DNA of 64,000 nt, from positions 694-64,693 of the forward strand of contig NZ_LMJT01000004.1 in assembly GCF_001429395.1 (NCBI RefSeq). Reading direction: 5' to 3'. The translations under genes were made by a program, and so were the position numbers. The notes beneath the pieces were generated by a model that searched no databases, was not told the origin of the DNA, and was given only the letters and a program-made list of their open reading frames with translations. This stretch comes from Allobosea sp. Root381. GTDB taxonomy: Bacteria > Pseudomonadota > Alphaproteobacteria > Rhizobiales > Beijerinckiaceae. Shown piece by piece: positions 37,185 to 46,803 of this stretch (positions are counted from its first letter, which is position 1; every line of letters begins with the position of its first letter).

Positions 37185-37270
37185 TCAGAATCTGTACTCA
37201 ACAGCGCCAGATTGTAACTCGGGCTCTCGCCTGAAGGGCGTGCATGGCACGTTTTTCAGATCCTCGTCTG

Positions 37271-37597
37271 TTAAGGCTTTGGCGCGGACGGCGCGGGCGC
37301 GGTCGTCTTGTCGGTCGGCGTAGCAGGCGTCGTGCAATCCTCCGGCTTAGCCTTGCAGTCGAAGACCATGGTCGGCGCGGCCGACTGCCCGGACTGGCCG
37401 GCCGACGGCAGGATCATGTTCTGCCCCTTGTCGATCTGTGAGGGATCGGTGGTCTTCGGCCCAAGTCCACCGCTCGACTGGGCTTCCGCCGGCTTCTGCG
37501 GTGGAGGCGTTGTCTGCCCCCCCGTCTGGGCGGTGGCGGCGAAGGCCAGTGACGACAGGGCGGCGGCGAGCGCGAGGCCCGAAAGCGAACGAAGCAT
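37271..37597 (-). CDS. Small exported Pro/Thr-rich protein, unknown function
   Basis: The 108-residue protein has a clear Sec signal peptide (MLRSLSGLALAAALSSLAFAATAQ). The mature part is low-complexity, rich in Pro, Thr, Gly and Gln, and contains a single Cys pair (FDCKAKPEDC) that could form a disulfide loop, then a Pro/Thr/Ala tail. It is probably a periplasmic or surface protein without a folded domain. It has its own gap on both sides, and the neighbouring genes do not suggest a function. Confidence 0.72.
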   Translation of the reverse strand: MLRSLSGLALAAALSSLAFAATAQTGGQTTPPPQKPAEAQSSGGLGPKTTDPSQIDKGQNMILPSAGQSGQSAAPTMVFDCKAKPEDCTTPATPTDKTTAPAPSAPKP

Positions 37598-37697
37598 CGG
37601 ATTTCCCTTTGCGCGACCCGCAGATGACGGGCCTCATGACGAGGAAACCCCGTCTGCGCGCCGATGTTCCGGGTGGCATTCGAGCGAAACGACCGCC

Positions 37698-40022
37698 TCA
37701 GGCCGATACGGCGTGGCGTCCCGGCTTCGCCTTCAGCTTCAGTTCCTCCAAATCCTGCCGTTCGCGCGGCGTGTTCCGCATCAACTGGTCCCTGCCCGGC
37801 TGATACTGCACCGGCTGCATCAGATCGACGCCATACCAGGCGGCTGCGCGGAGCACGAAGGACGGATCAGCAAGATGCGGACGCCCCAACGCGACGAGGT
37901 CGGCCCGGCCGGAGGCGACGATGGTGTTGGCCTGGTCGGCGCTCGTGATGTTGCCGACGCACATCGTCGCGACGCGCGCCTCGTTGCGGATCCGGTCCGA
38001 GAACGGCGTCTGGAACATGCGGCCGTAGACGGGCCGCGATTCCCGCACCGTCTGCCCCGTCGAGACATCGACGAGGTCGCAGCCCTCGGCCCGGAAGGCC
38101 TCGGCGATCGCGACCGAATCCTCCGCGGAAAGTCCGCCCTCGGCCCAATCCGTCGCCGAGACGCGAGCCGATATCGGCTTCTCGCGCGGCCAGAGTTCGC
38201 GCAACGCACGAAAGATCTCGAGCGGGTAGCGCAGCCGGTTCTCGACCGGGCCGCCATATTCGTCGCTGCGGCGGTTGGTCAGAGGCGACAGGAAGCTCGC
38301 GAGCAGATAGCCATGGGCGCAGTGCAGCTCCAGCATGTCGAAGCCGGCGCGCAAGCCGCGTTCGGCGGCGGCGACGAACTCGGCCTTGACCCGGTCCATA
38401 TCGGCGCGGCTCATCTCGCGCGGGACCTGGCTCTCGGGATAATAGGGCAAGGGCGAGGCCGAGATGATCGGCCAGGCGCCGTCGGCGAGCGGGCGGTCCA
38501 TGCCCTCCCACATCAGCTTGGTCGCGCCCTTGCGGCCGGCATGGCCGAGCTGGAGACAGATCTTCGCGCCCGAATTGGCGTGGACGAAGCCGACGATGCG
38601 GCTCCAGGCTGCCTCCTGCTCGTCGGTGTAGAGCCCGGCACAGCCGGGCGTGATGCGGGCGTCCGGCGCGACGCAGACCATCTCGGTGAAGATAAGGCCC
38701 GGGCCGCCGATGGCACGCGAGCCGTAATGCATCAGGTGCCAGTCCCCCGGCAGGCCGTCTTCCGCCGAGTACTGGCACATCGGCGAGACCACCATGCGGT
38801 TCTCGATGCGCAGGTCGCGCAGCATGAGCGGCTGGAAGGCCGGCGGCACCGGCGTGCCGTCCTTGCGGCGGCGGGCGAGCGGACCGAGTTCGCCCGCGAC
38901 CATCTCGTCCACGGCCTCGACCATGTCCGGCGCGCGCAGGGCGAGATTGTCATAGGTGATCGCCTTCGACCGCGTCATCAGGCCGAAGGTGAAGCGCAGC
39001 GGATCGAAATCCCAGAAGCGGCGCAGCTGTTCGAACCAGACCAGCGAGACGTCGGCAGCATGCTGCGTCTTCTCGACCTCCTCGCGGCGTGTGTGCTCGA
39101 ACAGCGCCAGTGCCCGGCCGACGTCGTGGCCCGCGCCGTGGAAGGCACGGTGGAGGCCGATCGCATCCTCCATCGCGAGCTTGGTGCCCGAGCCGATCGA
39201 GAAATGCGCGGTCGCCTTGGCGTCGCCGATCAGCACGACATTCTCGACGACCCAGCTGCGGCAGCGGATCATCGGGAAGTTGCGCCAGAGCGAACGGTTG
39301 GTGACCAGCCTGTGGCCCTGAAGCTCCTCGGCGAAGACGCCTTCCAGGAAAGCAGCGGAAGCGGCCTCGTCCATGCCGTCCAGTCCGGCCCGCGCAAAGG
39401 TCTCGGGATCGGTCTCCAGCACCCAGGTCGAGCGGCCGGCCTCGTACTGGTAGCAATGCGCGATGAAGACGCCGTGGTTCGTCTCCTTGAAGAAGAAGGT
39501 GAAGGCATCGAAGGGTCGGGTCGAGCCCATCCAGGTGAACTTGTTGGGGCGAAGATCGACCTCCGGCTGGAAGCGATCCCGCCAGCCCTCGCGGATGCGG
39601 CTGTTGATGCCGTCCGCGCCGACGACGAGATCGTAGTCGCGCTTTAGCACCTCGATGTCGGCCGCCTCCTCGCCGAAGCGCAGGGCCACGCCGAGTTCGC
39701 GCGCCCGCGCTTGGACCAGCAGCAGCAGTGAGCGGCGCGAGCAGCCGCAGAATCCATTGCCGGGAACGCGGTGCAGGCTGTCCTTGAAGTGGATCTCGAT
39801 GTCGTCCCAATATGCGAAATTATCGCGGATCGCGGCGTAGCTGGCCTCGTCGGCTGCCTTGAAGATGTCGAGAGTCTGGTCGGAGAAGACCACCCCGAAG
39901 CCAAAGGTGTCGTCCGGCTGGTTTCGCTCGAAGACGGTGATGTCGAGTTCCGGCCAGTCGCGCTTCATCAGGAGCGCGAAATAGAGTCCGGCGGGCCCGC
40001 CGCCGACGACCGCGATACGCAT
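37698..40022 (-). CDS. abmA: Anthraniloyl-CoA monooxygenase/reductase-type fusion (annotated in relatives as salicylyl-CoA 5-hydroxylase/oxidoreductase)
   Basis: A 774-residue fusion. Residues 1 to about 390 form a flavin aromatic monooxygenase with the FAD motif [16 protein letters not shown] (about 5-20) and [22 protein letters not shown], a variant of the usual GDAAH...GQG site. Residues about 400-760 form an old-yellow-enzyme domain: [43 protein letters not shown] and NRRSDEYGG. This architecture is that of 2-aminobenzoyl-CoA monooxygenase/reductase (about 780 residues), which hydroxylates and then reduces the ring. Salicylyl-CoA hydroxylases share only the first half. The divergent operon encodes an aryl-CoA ligase, beta-oxidation enzymes and RidA, fitting 2-aminobenzoyl-CoA. 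The substrate is inferred; a hydroxybenzoyl-CoA is the main alternative. Confidence 0.82.
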   Translation of the reverse strand: MRIAVVGGGPAGLYFALLMKRDWPELDITVFERNQPDDTFGFGVVFSDQTLDIFKAADEASYAAIRDNFAYWDDIEIHFKDSLHRVPGNGFCGCSRRSLLLLVQARARELGVALRFGEEAADIEVLKRDYDLVVGADGINSRIREGWRDRFQPEVDLRPNKFTWMGSTRPFDAFTFFFKETNHGVFIAHCYQYEAGRSTWVLETDPETFARAGLDGMDEAASAAFLEGVFAEELQGHRLVTNRSLWRNFPMIRCRSWVVENVVLIGDAKATAHFSIGSGTKLAMEDAIGLHRAFHGAGHDVGRALALFEHTRREEVEKTQHAADVSLVWFEQLRRFWDFDPLRFTFGLMTRSKAITYDNLALRAPDMVEAVDEMVAGELGPLARRRKDGTPVPPAFQPLMLRDLRIENRMVVSPMCQYSAEDGLPGDWHLMHYGSRAIGGPGLIFTEMVCVAPDARITPGCAGLYTDEQEAAWSRIVGFVHANSGAKICLQLGHAGRKGATKLMWEGMDRPLADGAWPIISASPLPYYPESQVPREMSRADMDRVKAEFVAAAERGLRAGFDMLELHCAHGYLLASFLSPLTNRRSDEYGGPVENRLRYPLEIFRALRELWPREKPISARVSATDWAEGGLSAEDSVAIAEAFRAEGCDLVDVSTGQTVRESRPVYGRMFQTPFSDRIRNEARVATMCVGNITSADQANTIVASGRADLVALGRPHLADPSFVLRAAAWYGVDLMQPVQYQPGRDQLMRNTPRERQDLEELKLKAKPGRHAVSA

Positions 40023-40048
40023 GATGCTCCTCCCGAGAGCCGCTTACG

Positions 40049-40076
40049 AAAATTATTTTAGGCCTGAAATAATTTT
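40049..40076. promoter_or_regulatory. Predicted MarR operator, proximal to the monooxygenase gene
   Basis: A 28-base palindrome (13 of 14 pairs match) of AAAATTATTTTAGG followed by its complement is centred in the divergent promoter, 27 bases before the monooxygenase start. Its core TTTAGGCCTGAAAT is shared with the site at 40217. Confidence 0.75.
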
Positions 40077-40216
40077 GACTCAAGCCGGGTCGAACCGGCC
40101 TTCGTCAAGACCAAGAACAGATCGCGCAAAACACCCGATTTGAGCGCTATTTCTGCAAAATATCTCCATGCCTTCGGCAGGAACGGCTTGGACGCTCCGC
40201 GCCCCTTGCAAAATCC

Positions 40217-40228
40217 TTTAGACCTAAA
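40217..40228. promoter_or_regulatory. Predicted MarR operator, proximal to the plus-strand operon
   Basis: The palindrome TTTAG-AC-CTAAA has the same TTTAGRCCTRAAAT core as the 40049 site. It lies 30 bases before the first gene of the plus-strand operon, where it could block transcription. Confidence 0.65.
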
Positions 40229-40258
40229 ATACATTGCCTGCATCTGGAGGTGGATCGG

Positions 40259-41014
40259 ATGCTCCTGTCAGGGCGGCACGCGGTGGTGAGCGGTGGAGGG
40301 CGCGGGATCGGCCGCGCTATCGCCGCAGCGCTGAAGCGCCAGGGTGCACGCGTCTCGATCCTGGGCCGCGACGAGGCCGCGCTGGCTGCGACATGCGAAG
40401 CGGGCGACGCCGACGCCCATGCGATCTGCGACATTCGCGACGAGGAGGCCGCGGCGGCGGCCGTGGCGCAGTTCGCGACCTCGCAGCCGGTCGACATCGC
40501 CATCGCCAATGCGGGCGCCGTCGAGACAGGCCCCTTCCTGCGCAGCCCGGCCGAGCGCTTCCGCCGGCTGAACGAGATCAACCTCATCGGCACCGTGAAC
40601 CTGTTCCATGCCGCCCTGCCCGGCATGATCGAGCGCAGCAGTGGCCGGCTCATCGCGATCGCCTCCACGGCGGGGCATCGCGGCTATCCTTACGTCTCGG
40701 CCTATGTCGCGGCGAAACACGCCGTGGTCGGGCTGGTGAAGTCGCTCGCCCTCGAGACGGCGCGCTTGGGCGTCACCGTCAACGCCGTCTGCCCGGGCTA
40801 TGCCGACACGGACATGGTCGCGACCGGGCTCGACACCATCGTCGCGAAGACGGGCGCGACGCGCGAGCAGGCGCTGGCCGAGATGGTCAGGGCAAATCCG
40901 CAGGGCCGGCTGATCGAGCCGCAGGAGGTCGCGGCAAGCGTGCTCTATCTGTGCGGGCCAGCCAGCGGGTCGGTGACGGGCCAGTCGCTGCTGATCAATG
41001 GCGGGGAGTTCTGA
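40259..41014 (+). CDS. SDR-family NAD(P)-dependent oxidoreductase in the aromatic-CoA operon
   Basis: Classical short-chain dehydrogenase, 251 residues from the ATG at 40259. GGAGG lies eight bases upstream; a GTG at 40250 is in frame but overlaps the GGAGG. It shows the cofactor motif SGGGRGIGRAIA, NAG in IAIANAGAVE, Ser in IASTAG, the catalytic YVAAK, and PGYADTDM. As first gene of the operon it probably oxidises a 3-hydroxyacyl-CoA ring-cleavage intermediate, or reduces a ring ketone, in the pathway started by the monooxygenase fusion. The exact step is inferred. The MarR gene follows after three bases. Confidence 0.9.
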   Translation: MLLSGRHAVVSGGGRGIGRAIAAALKRQGARVSILGRDEAALAATCEAGDADAHAICDIRDEEAAAAAVAQFATSQPVDIAIANAGAVETGPFLRSPAERFRRLNEINLIGTVNLFHAALPGMIERSSGRLIAIASTAGHRGYPYVSAYVAAKHAVVGLVKSLALETARLGVTVNAVCPGYADTDMVATGLDTIVAKTGATREQALAEMVRANPQGRLIEPQEVAASVLYLCGPASGSVTGQSLLINGGEF

Positions 41015-41017
41015 GCC

Positions 41018-41557
41018 ATGGAGACCCCCGCCCCCGGCCTGATGCTAGACCGCGAGACCAAGGCCAGCGAACGCCCCGGCGACCACAAAGACGAATTGCG
41101 GCTCTGGCTGAGGATGCTGACCTGCTCGACCCTGATCGAGACCGAGATCCGCAACCGGCTCCGCGAGGAGTTCAAGACCACGCTGCCGCGCTTCGACCTG
41201 ATGGCACAGCTCGACAAATCGAGCACCGGCATGACCGTCGGCGAGGTCTCGCAGCGGCTGATGGTTTCGAACGGCAATGTCACCGCCGTCGTCGCCGGGC
41301 TGCTGGCCGACGGGCTCGTCGACAAGCGCGCCGCGACGCAGGACAGGCGCGTCCAGGTGCTGACGCTGACCGCGGCGGGCCGCAAGGCCTTCAAGGCTAT
41401 GGCCGAGCGGCATGAAAGCTGGATCGCCGAGCTTTTCGCCGGGCTCGACCAGCCGGAGATCGCGCAGCTGTTCCGCCTGCTCGGACAAACCAAGACCTCG
41501 CTGCATCGCGCCATAGCGGCGCGGGCGAACGAGGCTGCCCAGGGAGACGTCCGATGA
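41018..41557 (+). CDS. MarR-family transcriptional regulator
   Basis: A 179-residue winged-helix protein. The recognition region is [51 protein letters not shown] (about residues 68-118). It is flanked by dimerisation helices at both ends, a standard MarR plan. It sits inside the aromatic-CoA operon, overlapping the following hydratase gene by four bases. Local MarR repressors of aromatic pathways commonly bind an acyl-CoA thioester to release DNA. The two related palindromes upstream of the operon and of the monooxygenase gene are its likely targets. The ligand is inferred. Confidence 0.92.
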   Translation: METPAPGLMLDRETKASERPGDHKDELRLWLRMLTCSTLIETEIRNRLREEFKTTLPRFDLMAQLDKSSTGMTVGEVSQRLMVSNGNVTAVVAGLLADGLVDKRAATQDRRVQVLTLTAAGRKAFKAMAERHESWIAELFAGLDQPEIAQLFRLLGQTKTSLHRAIAARANEAAQGDVR

Positions 41558-42390
41558 GCCGGACCGCCAACGCCACGATCCTGCCCTTGGTCGATTTCAC
41601 GCCGGCGCATTTCGCGCTGTCGGTCAGCGGGAAGGTCGCGACCGTGACGCTGAACCGTCCTGAGAAAAAGAATCCGCTGACCTTCGCAAGCTACCGGGAA
41701 ATCACGGATTTCTTCGTCGCGGCGCAGAAGGACGAGCAGGTCAAAGCGATCGTCGTCGCCGGAGCCGGCGGCAACTTCTCCTCGGGCGGTGACGTGTTCG
41801 AGATCATCGGGCCGCTGGTCGCGATGGAGACGAAGGACCTGCTCAAGTTCACCCGGATGACGGGCGATCTCGTCAAGGCGATCCGGGCCTGTCCGCAGCC
41901 GGTGATCGCCGCGATAGACGGCGTCTGCGCCGGCGCCGGCGCCATCATCGCGATGGCCTCCGACATGAGGCTCGGCACGGCGGAGACCAAGATCGCCTTC
42001 CTGTTCAACCGTGTCGGGCTCGCGGGCTGCGACATGGGCGCCTGCGCGATGCTGCCGCGGATCATCGGGCAGGGCCGCGCGGCCGAGCTGCTCTATACCG
42101 GCCGCGTGCTGCGCGGCGAAGAGGCCGAGCGCTGGGGTTTCCTCAACCGGCTGGTAGCGCGGGACAGCGTGCTCGGCGAGGCCCAGGCGCTCGCCGCCGA
42201 ACTGGCTGATGGCCCGACCTTCGCCAACGCCATGACCAAGCGCATGCTCGAGATGGAATGGGCGATGTCGGTCGAGAGCGCGATCGAGGCCGAGGCCGTG
42301 GCGCAGGCGCTGTGCATGCAGACCGAGGATTTCGCCCGCGCCTATCACGCCTTCGCCGCGAAGCAGAAGCCGGTGTTCGAGGGCAACTGA
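41554..42390 (+). CDS. Enoyl-CoA hydratase/isomerase (crotonase family)
   Basis: Crotonase-fold enzyme of 278 residues. The two oxyanion-hole regions are visible: [17 protein letters not shown] and [21 protein letters not shown]. They are followed by [24 protein letters not shown]. The C-terminal helices include [19 protein letters not shown], a typical family ending. In this operon it would hydrate an unsaturated acyl-CoA, or hydrolytically open the alicyclic ring as BadI-like crotonases do. I cannot distinguish these from sequence. It starts within the MarR stop (ATGA overlap) and is followed by the dehydrogenase gene after one base. Confidence 0.9.
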   Translation: MSRTANATILPLVDFTPAHFALSVSGKVATVTLNRPEKKNPLTFASYREITDFFVAAQKDEQVKAIVVAGAGGNFSSGGDVFEIIGPLVAMETKDLLKFTRMTGDLVKAIRACPQPVIAAIDGVCAGAGAIIAMASDMRLGTAETKIAFLFNRVGLAGCDMGACAMLPRIIGQGRAAELLYTGRVLRGEEAERWGFLNRLVARDSVLGEAQALAAELADGPTFANAMTKRMLEMEWAMSVESAIEAEAVAQALCMQTEDFARAYHAFAAKQKPVFEGN

Positions 42391-42391
42391 G

Positions 42392-43642
42392 ATGAGCGCG
42401 CAGAGCAGCGGACCGTTCGGAACCTCGATGCTCGGCGATACGCTCGACTGGCCCTTTTTCGAGGAGCGGCATCGCCGCTTCGCCCGGGAACTCTCCGCCT
42501 GGGCCGATGCCACCCTGCCCGGCCTGCCGCATGACGATGTCGACGCCGCCTGCCGCGCTCGCGTGGCGGCGCTCGGCGAAGGCGGGTTCCTGCGCGCGGC
42601 CGTGCCCGAAGCCTATGGCGGGCTGAGTCCGGCGCTCGATGTCCGCACGCTCTGCCTCGCGCGCGAGATCCTCGCCAGCCGCGACGGACTCGCCGATTTT
42701 GCCTTTGCGATGCAGGGGCTCGGCACCGGCGCGATCACCGTCGCCGGCGCGGAAGCGATGAAGGCGCGCATCCTCCCCGGCGTCTGCGAGGGCGTGCGGA
42801 TCGCGGCCTTCGCGCTCTCCGAGAAGGAAGCCGGTTCGGATGTCGCTGCCATGGCGACCACGGCGACGCCGGACGGCGCCTGCCATATCCGCATCGACGG
42901 CGAGAAGAGCTGGATCTCGAATGGCGGCATCGCCGATCATTACGTCGTCTTCGCCCGCACCGACGAGGCGCCCGGCGCGCGGGGCCTCTCGGCCTTCCTG
43001 GTCGAGGCCGACAATCCCGGCCTGAGCATCACGGAGCGGATCGACGTGATCGCGCCGCACCCGCTCGCGACGCTGCGCTTCGATGGCTGCCGCGTGCCGC
43101 TGGAGAACCGCATCGGCGGGCCAGGCGACGGCTTCAAGGTCGCGATGGCGACGCTCGACATCTTCCGCTCGACGGTGGGAGCTGCGGCTCTAGGCTTCGC
43201 GCGGCGCGCGCTGCACGAAACGATCTCGCATGCCAATGGCCGCAAGCTTTTCGGCGGTACGCTCGGGGATCTCCAACTCAGCCAAGCGGCGATCGCCGAC
43301 AGCGCGGCAGAGGTCGATGCGGCCGCCCTGCTGGTCTACCGCGCCGCCTGGACCAAGGATCGCGGCGCGGCACGCGTCACACGCGAGGCCGCTCTCGCCA
43401 AGCTCGTCGCGACAGAGAACGCCCAGGCCGTGATCGACCGGGCCGTCCAGATCCATGGCGGCCTCGGCGTCACCAAGGGCGTCAAGGTGGAGGAATTGTA
43501 CCGGGAGATTCGAGCGCTGCGCATCTATGAGGGCGCCAGCGAGGTCCAGAAGGTCGTGATCGCGCGCGACCTGCTCAAGACACATGCCGCAAAGGCAGGG
43601 GAACGAGATGAAAGCAACCGAATTCGCGAGATCGGGGCATGA
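42392..43642 (+). CDS. Acyl-CoA dehydrogenase
   Basis: Flavoprotein of 416 residues with the acyl-CoA dehydrogenase plan: helical N-terminal domain, FAD/beta domain with [15 protein letters not shown]-like and [17 protein letters not shown] segments, then the C-terminal helical domain with [35 protein letters not shown]. The Glu in YEGASEV is the usual catalytic base. It probably introduces a double bond into a ring or ring-opened CoA thioester of the pathway. Its 3' end overlaps the start of the ligase gene by 35 bases, so the two are translationally coupled. Confidence 0.92.
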   Translation: MSAQSSGPFGTSMLGDTLDWPFFEERHRRFARELSAWADATLPGLPHDDVDAACRARVAALGEGGFLRAAVPEAYGGLSPALDVRTLCLAREILASRDGLADFAFAMQGLGTGAITVAGAEAMKARILPGVCEGVRIAAFALSEKEAGSDVAAMATTATPDGACHIRIDGEKSWISNGGIADHYVVFARTDEAPGARGLSAFLVEADNPGLSITERIDVIAPHPLATLRFDGCRVPLENRIGGPGDGFKVAMATLDIFRSTVGAAALGFARRALHETISHANGRKLFGGTLGDLQLSQAAIADSAAEVDAAALLVYRAAWTKDRGAARVTREAALAKLVATENAQAVIDRAVQIHGGLGVTKGVKVEELYREIRALRIYEGASEVQKVVIARDLLKTHAAKAGERDESNRIREIGA

Positions 43643-45248
43643 AGACAGTTTTGCGCGGGACAACCTGCCCCCGCGCGAAAGCTGGCCCGATCTAAGGCTG
43701 GAAGAGGCCGCCCTCGCCTATCCCGAACGGCTCAACTGCGTCGCCGAACTGCTCGACCGCCATCTGGCGGAGGGGCGCGGCGGGCGCATCGCGGTGATCG
43801 CCGCCGGCCTGCAGTGGAGCTATGCGGAGCTCGCAGAGAAGGTGAACCGCATCGCCACTGTGCTGACGCGCGATCTCGGCATGGTCGCCGGAAACCGCGT
43901 GCTGCTGCGGGCCGGCAACACGCCGATGATGGTCGCCGCCTATCTGGCGGTGATCAAGGCCGGCGGCATCGCGGTCGCGACCATGCCGATGCTGCGAGCG
44001 GGCGAGCTCGCCTATCCGCTGCGCAAGGCGCAGATCGCGCTCGCACTCTGCGACCACCGCCTCACGGCCGAGCTCGAAGCCGCGAAGGCACAGGCCCCCG
44101 GCCTCGCCCTCATCGTCGGCTTCGGCAGCGGCGAGAGCGAGCTCGAGCAACTGATGGCGCAGCCGGGCTACGAGCATTTCGAGGCTGCGGATACCGCCCG
44201 CGACGATGTCTGCCTGATCGCCTTCACCTCGGGCACCACCGGCGAGCCCAAGGGCACGATGCATTTCCACCAGGACATGCTGGCAATCTGCGACACCTAT
44301 GGCGCACAGGTGCTGAGGGCCTCGCCCGACGACCGTTTCACCGGCTCGCCGCCGCTCGCCTTCACCTTCGGGCTCGGCGGGCTCGTGCTCTTCCCGATGC
44401 GGATCGGGGCCGCGATGGTGCTGCCCGACAAGGCCGGGCCGGCCGAGCTAATCGAGGCGATCGAGCGCCACAAGGTCAGTGTCGTGTTCACGGCCCCAAC
44501 CGCCTATCGCGCCATGCTGGACAAGCTGGAAGGGCGCGACATCGCCTCGCTCAGTATCTGCGTCTCGGCCGGCGAGACCTTGCCGAAATCCATCTTCGAT
44601 GCCTGGCAGGAGCGGACGGGGATCGCGCTGATGGATGGCATCGGCGCGACCGAGATGCTGCACATCTTCATTGGCGCGCCGCGAGAGGCGATCCGGCCCG
44701 GCGCTACCGGTCTGCCGGTGCCCGGCTACGAGGCCATGGTCGTCGACGCGGAGGGCACTGAGGTTCCCGACGGTACGCCCGGGCGACTGGCGGTGCGCGG
44801 CCCGACGGGCTGCCGCTATCTCGCCGACGAGCGCCAGACGCGCTACGCCCAGAATGGCTGGAACATCACCGGCGACACCTATGTCAGGGATACCGATGGC
44901 TATTTCTGGTACCAGGCCCGCTCCGACGACATGATCGTCTCGGCCGGCTACAATATTGCAGGGCCGGAGGTGGAGGCCTGCCTGCTTACCCATCCGGACG
45001 TGCTGGAATGCGGGGTCGTCGCGGCGCCCTGCCCCGAGCGCGGCAACATCGTGAAGGCCTATGTCGTGCTGCAAGAGGGCGTTGCTGCCAGCGATGCGCT
45101 GGCCAAGGCCTTGCAGGAGCATGTGAAGGCGGCTATCGCGCCCTACAAATATCCCCGTGCCATCGCGTTCGTGGCGGCGCTGCCGAAGACCGCCAGCGGC
45201 AAGCTCCAGCGCTTCACCCTGCGCCAGATGGCGCGCGGCGAGACCTGA
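43608..45248 (+). CDS. abmG: 2-aminobenzoate/benzoate-CoA ligase
   Basis: ANL-superfamily AMP-forming ligase, 546 residues from the ATG at 43608 (AGGGGAACGAG upstream). The frame is open to 43584 inside the dehydrogenase gene. Motifs are the P-loop [30 protein letters not shown] (the benzoate-CoA ligase form of the A5 motif), [21 protein letters not shown], and the C-terminal catalytic Lys in [10 protein letters not shown]. It activates an aromatic acid to its CoA thioester in the first step of the pathway. Benzoate-type specificity is supported by the TEMLHIF motif; 2-aminobenzoate is inferred from the monooxygenase fusion and RidA. Confidence 0.85.
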   Translation: MKATEFARSGHEDSFARDNLPPRESWPDLRLEEAALAYPERLNCVAELLDRHLAEGRGGRIAVIAAGLQWSYAELAEKVNRIATVLTRDLGMVAGNRVLLRAGNTPMMVAAYLAVIKAGGIAVATMPMLRAGELAYPLRKAQIALALCDHRLTAELEAAKAQAPGLALIVGFGSGESELEQLMAQPGYEHFEAADTARDDVCLIAFTSGTTGEPKGTMHFHQDMLAICDTYGAQVLRASPDDRFTGSPPLAFTFGLGGLVLFPMRIGAAMVLPDKAGPAELIEAIERHKVSVVFTAPTAYRAMLDKLEGRDIASLSICVSAGETLPKSIFDAWQERTGIALMDGIGATEMLHIFIGAPREAIRPGATGLPVPGYEAMVVDAEGTEVPDGTPGRLAVRGPTGCRYLADERQTRYAQNGWNITGDTYVRDTDGYFWYQARSDDMIVSAGYNIAGPEVEACLLTHPDVLECGVVAAPCPERGNIVKAYVVLQEGVAASDALAKALQEHVKAAIAPYKYPRAIAFVAALPKTASGKLQRFTLRQMARGET

Positions 45249-45304
45249 GCCGACACTTTGCAAGCACCAGACGAGCCGGAACGGCCCCGAAGCGAGGCGA
45301 CGCC

Positions 45305-45712
45305 ATGTCGAGTGAAACCCTGTCCCGCGCCATCCTGCCCGAGGGCTGGCCGATTCCGCGCGGCTATGCCAACGGCATGGTGGCGGAAGGGCGCGTGCTG
45401 GTAACGGGCGGGCTCGTCGGCTGGGATGCTCAAGGCGTCTTCGCGAAGGGTTTTCTGCCGCAGCTCCGGCAGACCCTTCTCAACATCAAGGCAGTCGTCG
45501 AGGCCGGCGGCGGGCGCGTCGAGGATATCGTGCGGCTGACCTGGTACGTCACCGACATCGAAGCCTATCGGGCGAGCCTGAAGGAGATGGGCCCGGTCTA
45601 TCGCGAGGCGCTGGGCCGGCATTTCCCAGCCATGGCCGTCGTGCAGGTGGTTTCGCTGGTCGAGCCCAAGGCGATGGTCGAGATCGAGGCTACAGCGGTC
45701 ATCGCGGGCTGA
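45305..45712 (+). CDS. RidA-family enamine/imine deaminase
   Basis: A 135-residue member of the RidA/YjgF (Rid) family, which hydrolyses reactive enamines and imines or has related pathway roles. It starts MSSETLSRAILPEGWPIPRGYANG, with GAGG before the ATG. Core features are RVLVTGGLVGWDAQG, VRLTWYVTDIEAYRA and the C-terminal PKAMVEIEATAVI. The Arg usually seen in the strict RidA subgroup near residue 105 is not obvious, so it may belong to another Rid subgroup. As last gene of this operon it could hydrolyse the enamine formed when 2-aminobenzoyl-CoA is dearomatised. This step is inferred. Confidence 0.87.
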   Translation: MSSETLSRAILPEGWPIPRGYANGMVAEGRVLVTGGLVGWDAQGVFAKGFLPQLRQTLLNIKAVVEAGGGRVEDIVRLTWYVTDIEAYRASLKEMGPVYREALGRHFPAMAVVQVVSLVEPKAMVEIEATAVIAG

Positions 45713-45733
45713 CCCGTCACCAGACGGAAACCC

Positions 45734-45873
45734 GCCGTCATTCCGGGGCTTCGCGTAAGCGAAGAGCCCGGAATCCAGAACCGCAGGCGTTCAGAAGCGG
45801 TGCGCGATCATCCTGCCAATTCGGCGATTATGGGTTCCAGGCTCAGGCCTTCGGCCTGCCCCGGAATGACGGC
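45734..45873. repeat. Dispersed palindromic intergenic repeat (copy 4)
   Basis: Perfect 16-base outer arms GCCGTCATTCCGGGGC/GCCCCGGAATGACGGC (45734-45749, 45858-45873) enclose further hairpins (GCTTCGCGTAAGCGAAG, CAGGCCTTCGGCCTG). It lies between convergent genes and may act as a bidirectional transcription stop. Confidence 0.85.
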
Positions 45874-45894
45874 CCGGCTCAGTCAGAGCGTGTC

Positions 45895-46680
45895 CTAGAT
45901 GCCGCGGATCGCGCCGCCGTCGATGCGGATTTTTGCGCCGGTGACGTAGCTCGCCCGTTCGCTGGCCAGGAAGGCGACGACATCGGCGAATTCCTGCGGC
46001 GTGCCGTAGCGCCCGGCCGGAATCGTCGACCGCGAGGCCGCGGCAGCAAGATCGGGCGTGGTCCCGGTGCGGTCGGCGGCGGCCTTGTCAAGCTGGTCGA
46101 CGCGCTCGGTGTGAATCCGGCCCGGCAGCACGACATTGACGGTGACGCCCTGCCCGGCGACTTCCGCGGCCAGCGTCTTCGACCAGCCGACCACGGCGGA
46201 ACGGATGCCATTGGAGAGAGCCAGCCGCGGAATCGGCTGTTCGACGCCCGAGGATGCGATGGTGACGATACGGCCATAGCCGCGCTCGACCATGCCCGGC
46301 AGCAGGCCCTGCGCCAGATGGAATAGGTTCGCGGCCATCGCCTCGAAATGCTTCAGCCAGTCGTCTCGGCCGGCCTCGCGGGCCTCGGCCGGCGGCGGGC
46401 CGCCCGAATTGCCGATCAGGATGTCGACGCCGCCGGCCTCCTTCAGCGTGGCGACGAGCGAGTTCACCGAGGCGAGGTCGGCGAGATCGAGGCTCGCGGA
46501 GAAGATGCGGCCGCGGACCTCCTCGGGGCACTGGCTGGCCCAGGCGTCGGTCGCAGCAACATTGCGTGCCGCAGCGATCACCGAGGCGCCCTCGCTTGCC
46601 AAGGTCCGCGCGATGGCGGCTCCGAGGCCGCGGCTGGCGCCCAGCACCAGGGCACGCTTGTCGTGAAGGCCGAGATCCAT
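45895..46680 (-). CDS. SDR-family oxidoreductase
   Basis: Short-chain dehydrogenase, 261 residues from the ATG at 46680, which follows GGAGAAAAGC; upstream in-frame ATGs are at 46692 and 46719. The cofactor motif is GASRGLGAAIA, with the NSG in IGNSGG where NAG is usual. SNG replaces the Tyr region (IASSGVEQPIPRLALSNGIRSAV), so the typical YxxxK is not visible. The same substitution occurs in a subgroup of SDRs annotated as 3-oxoacyl-ACP reductase-like proteins, and the catalytic chemistry may differ. It stands between the aromatic-CoA operon (convergent) and dnaE2. The substrate is unknown. Confidence 0.85.
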   Translation of the reverse strand: MDLGLHDKRALVLGASRGLGAAIARTLASEGASVIAAARNVAATDAWASQCPEEVRGRIFSASLDLADLASVNSLVATLKEAGGVDILIGNSGGPPPAEAREAGRDDWLKHFEAMAANLFHLAQGLLPGMVERGYGRIVTIASSGVEQPIPRLALSNGIRSAVVGWSKTLAAEVAGQGVTVNVVLPGRIHTERVDQLDKAAADRTGTTPDLAAAASRSTIPAGRYGTPQEFADVVAFLASERASYVTGAKIRIDGGAIRGI

Positions 46681-46803
46681 GCTTTTCTCCATTGGGTTGG
46701 CGTCGCATGCGCGGCGCACCTCTTGCCCTGATAGCGACTCGATGCCTTCGAGGAAACGGCTGTCTGGCCATTCCAGGCCCAGCCGAGATCGCGGCGCGGC
46801 ATC

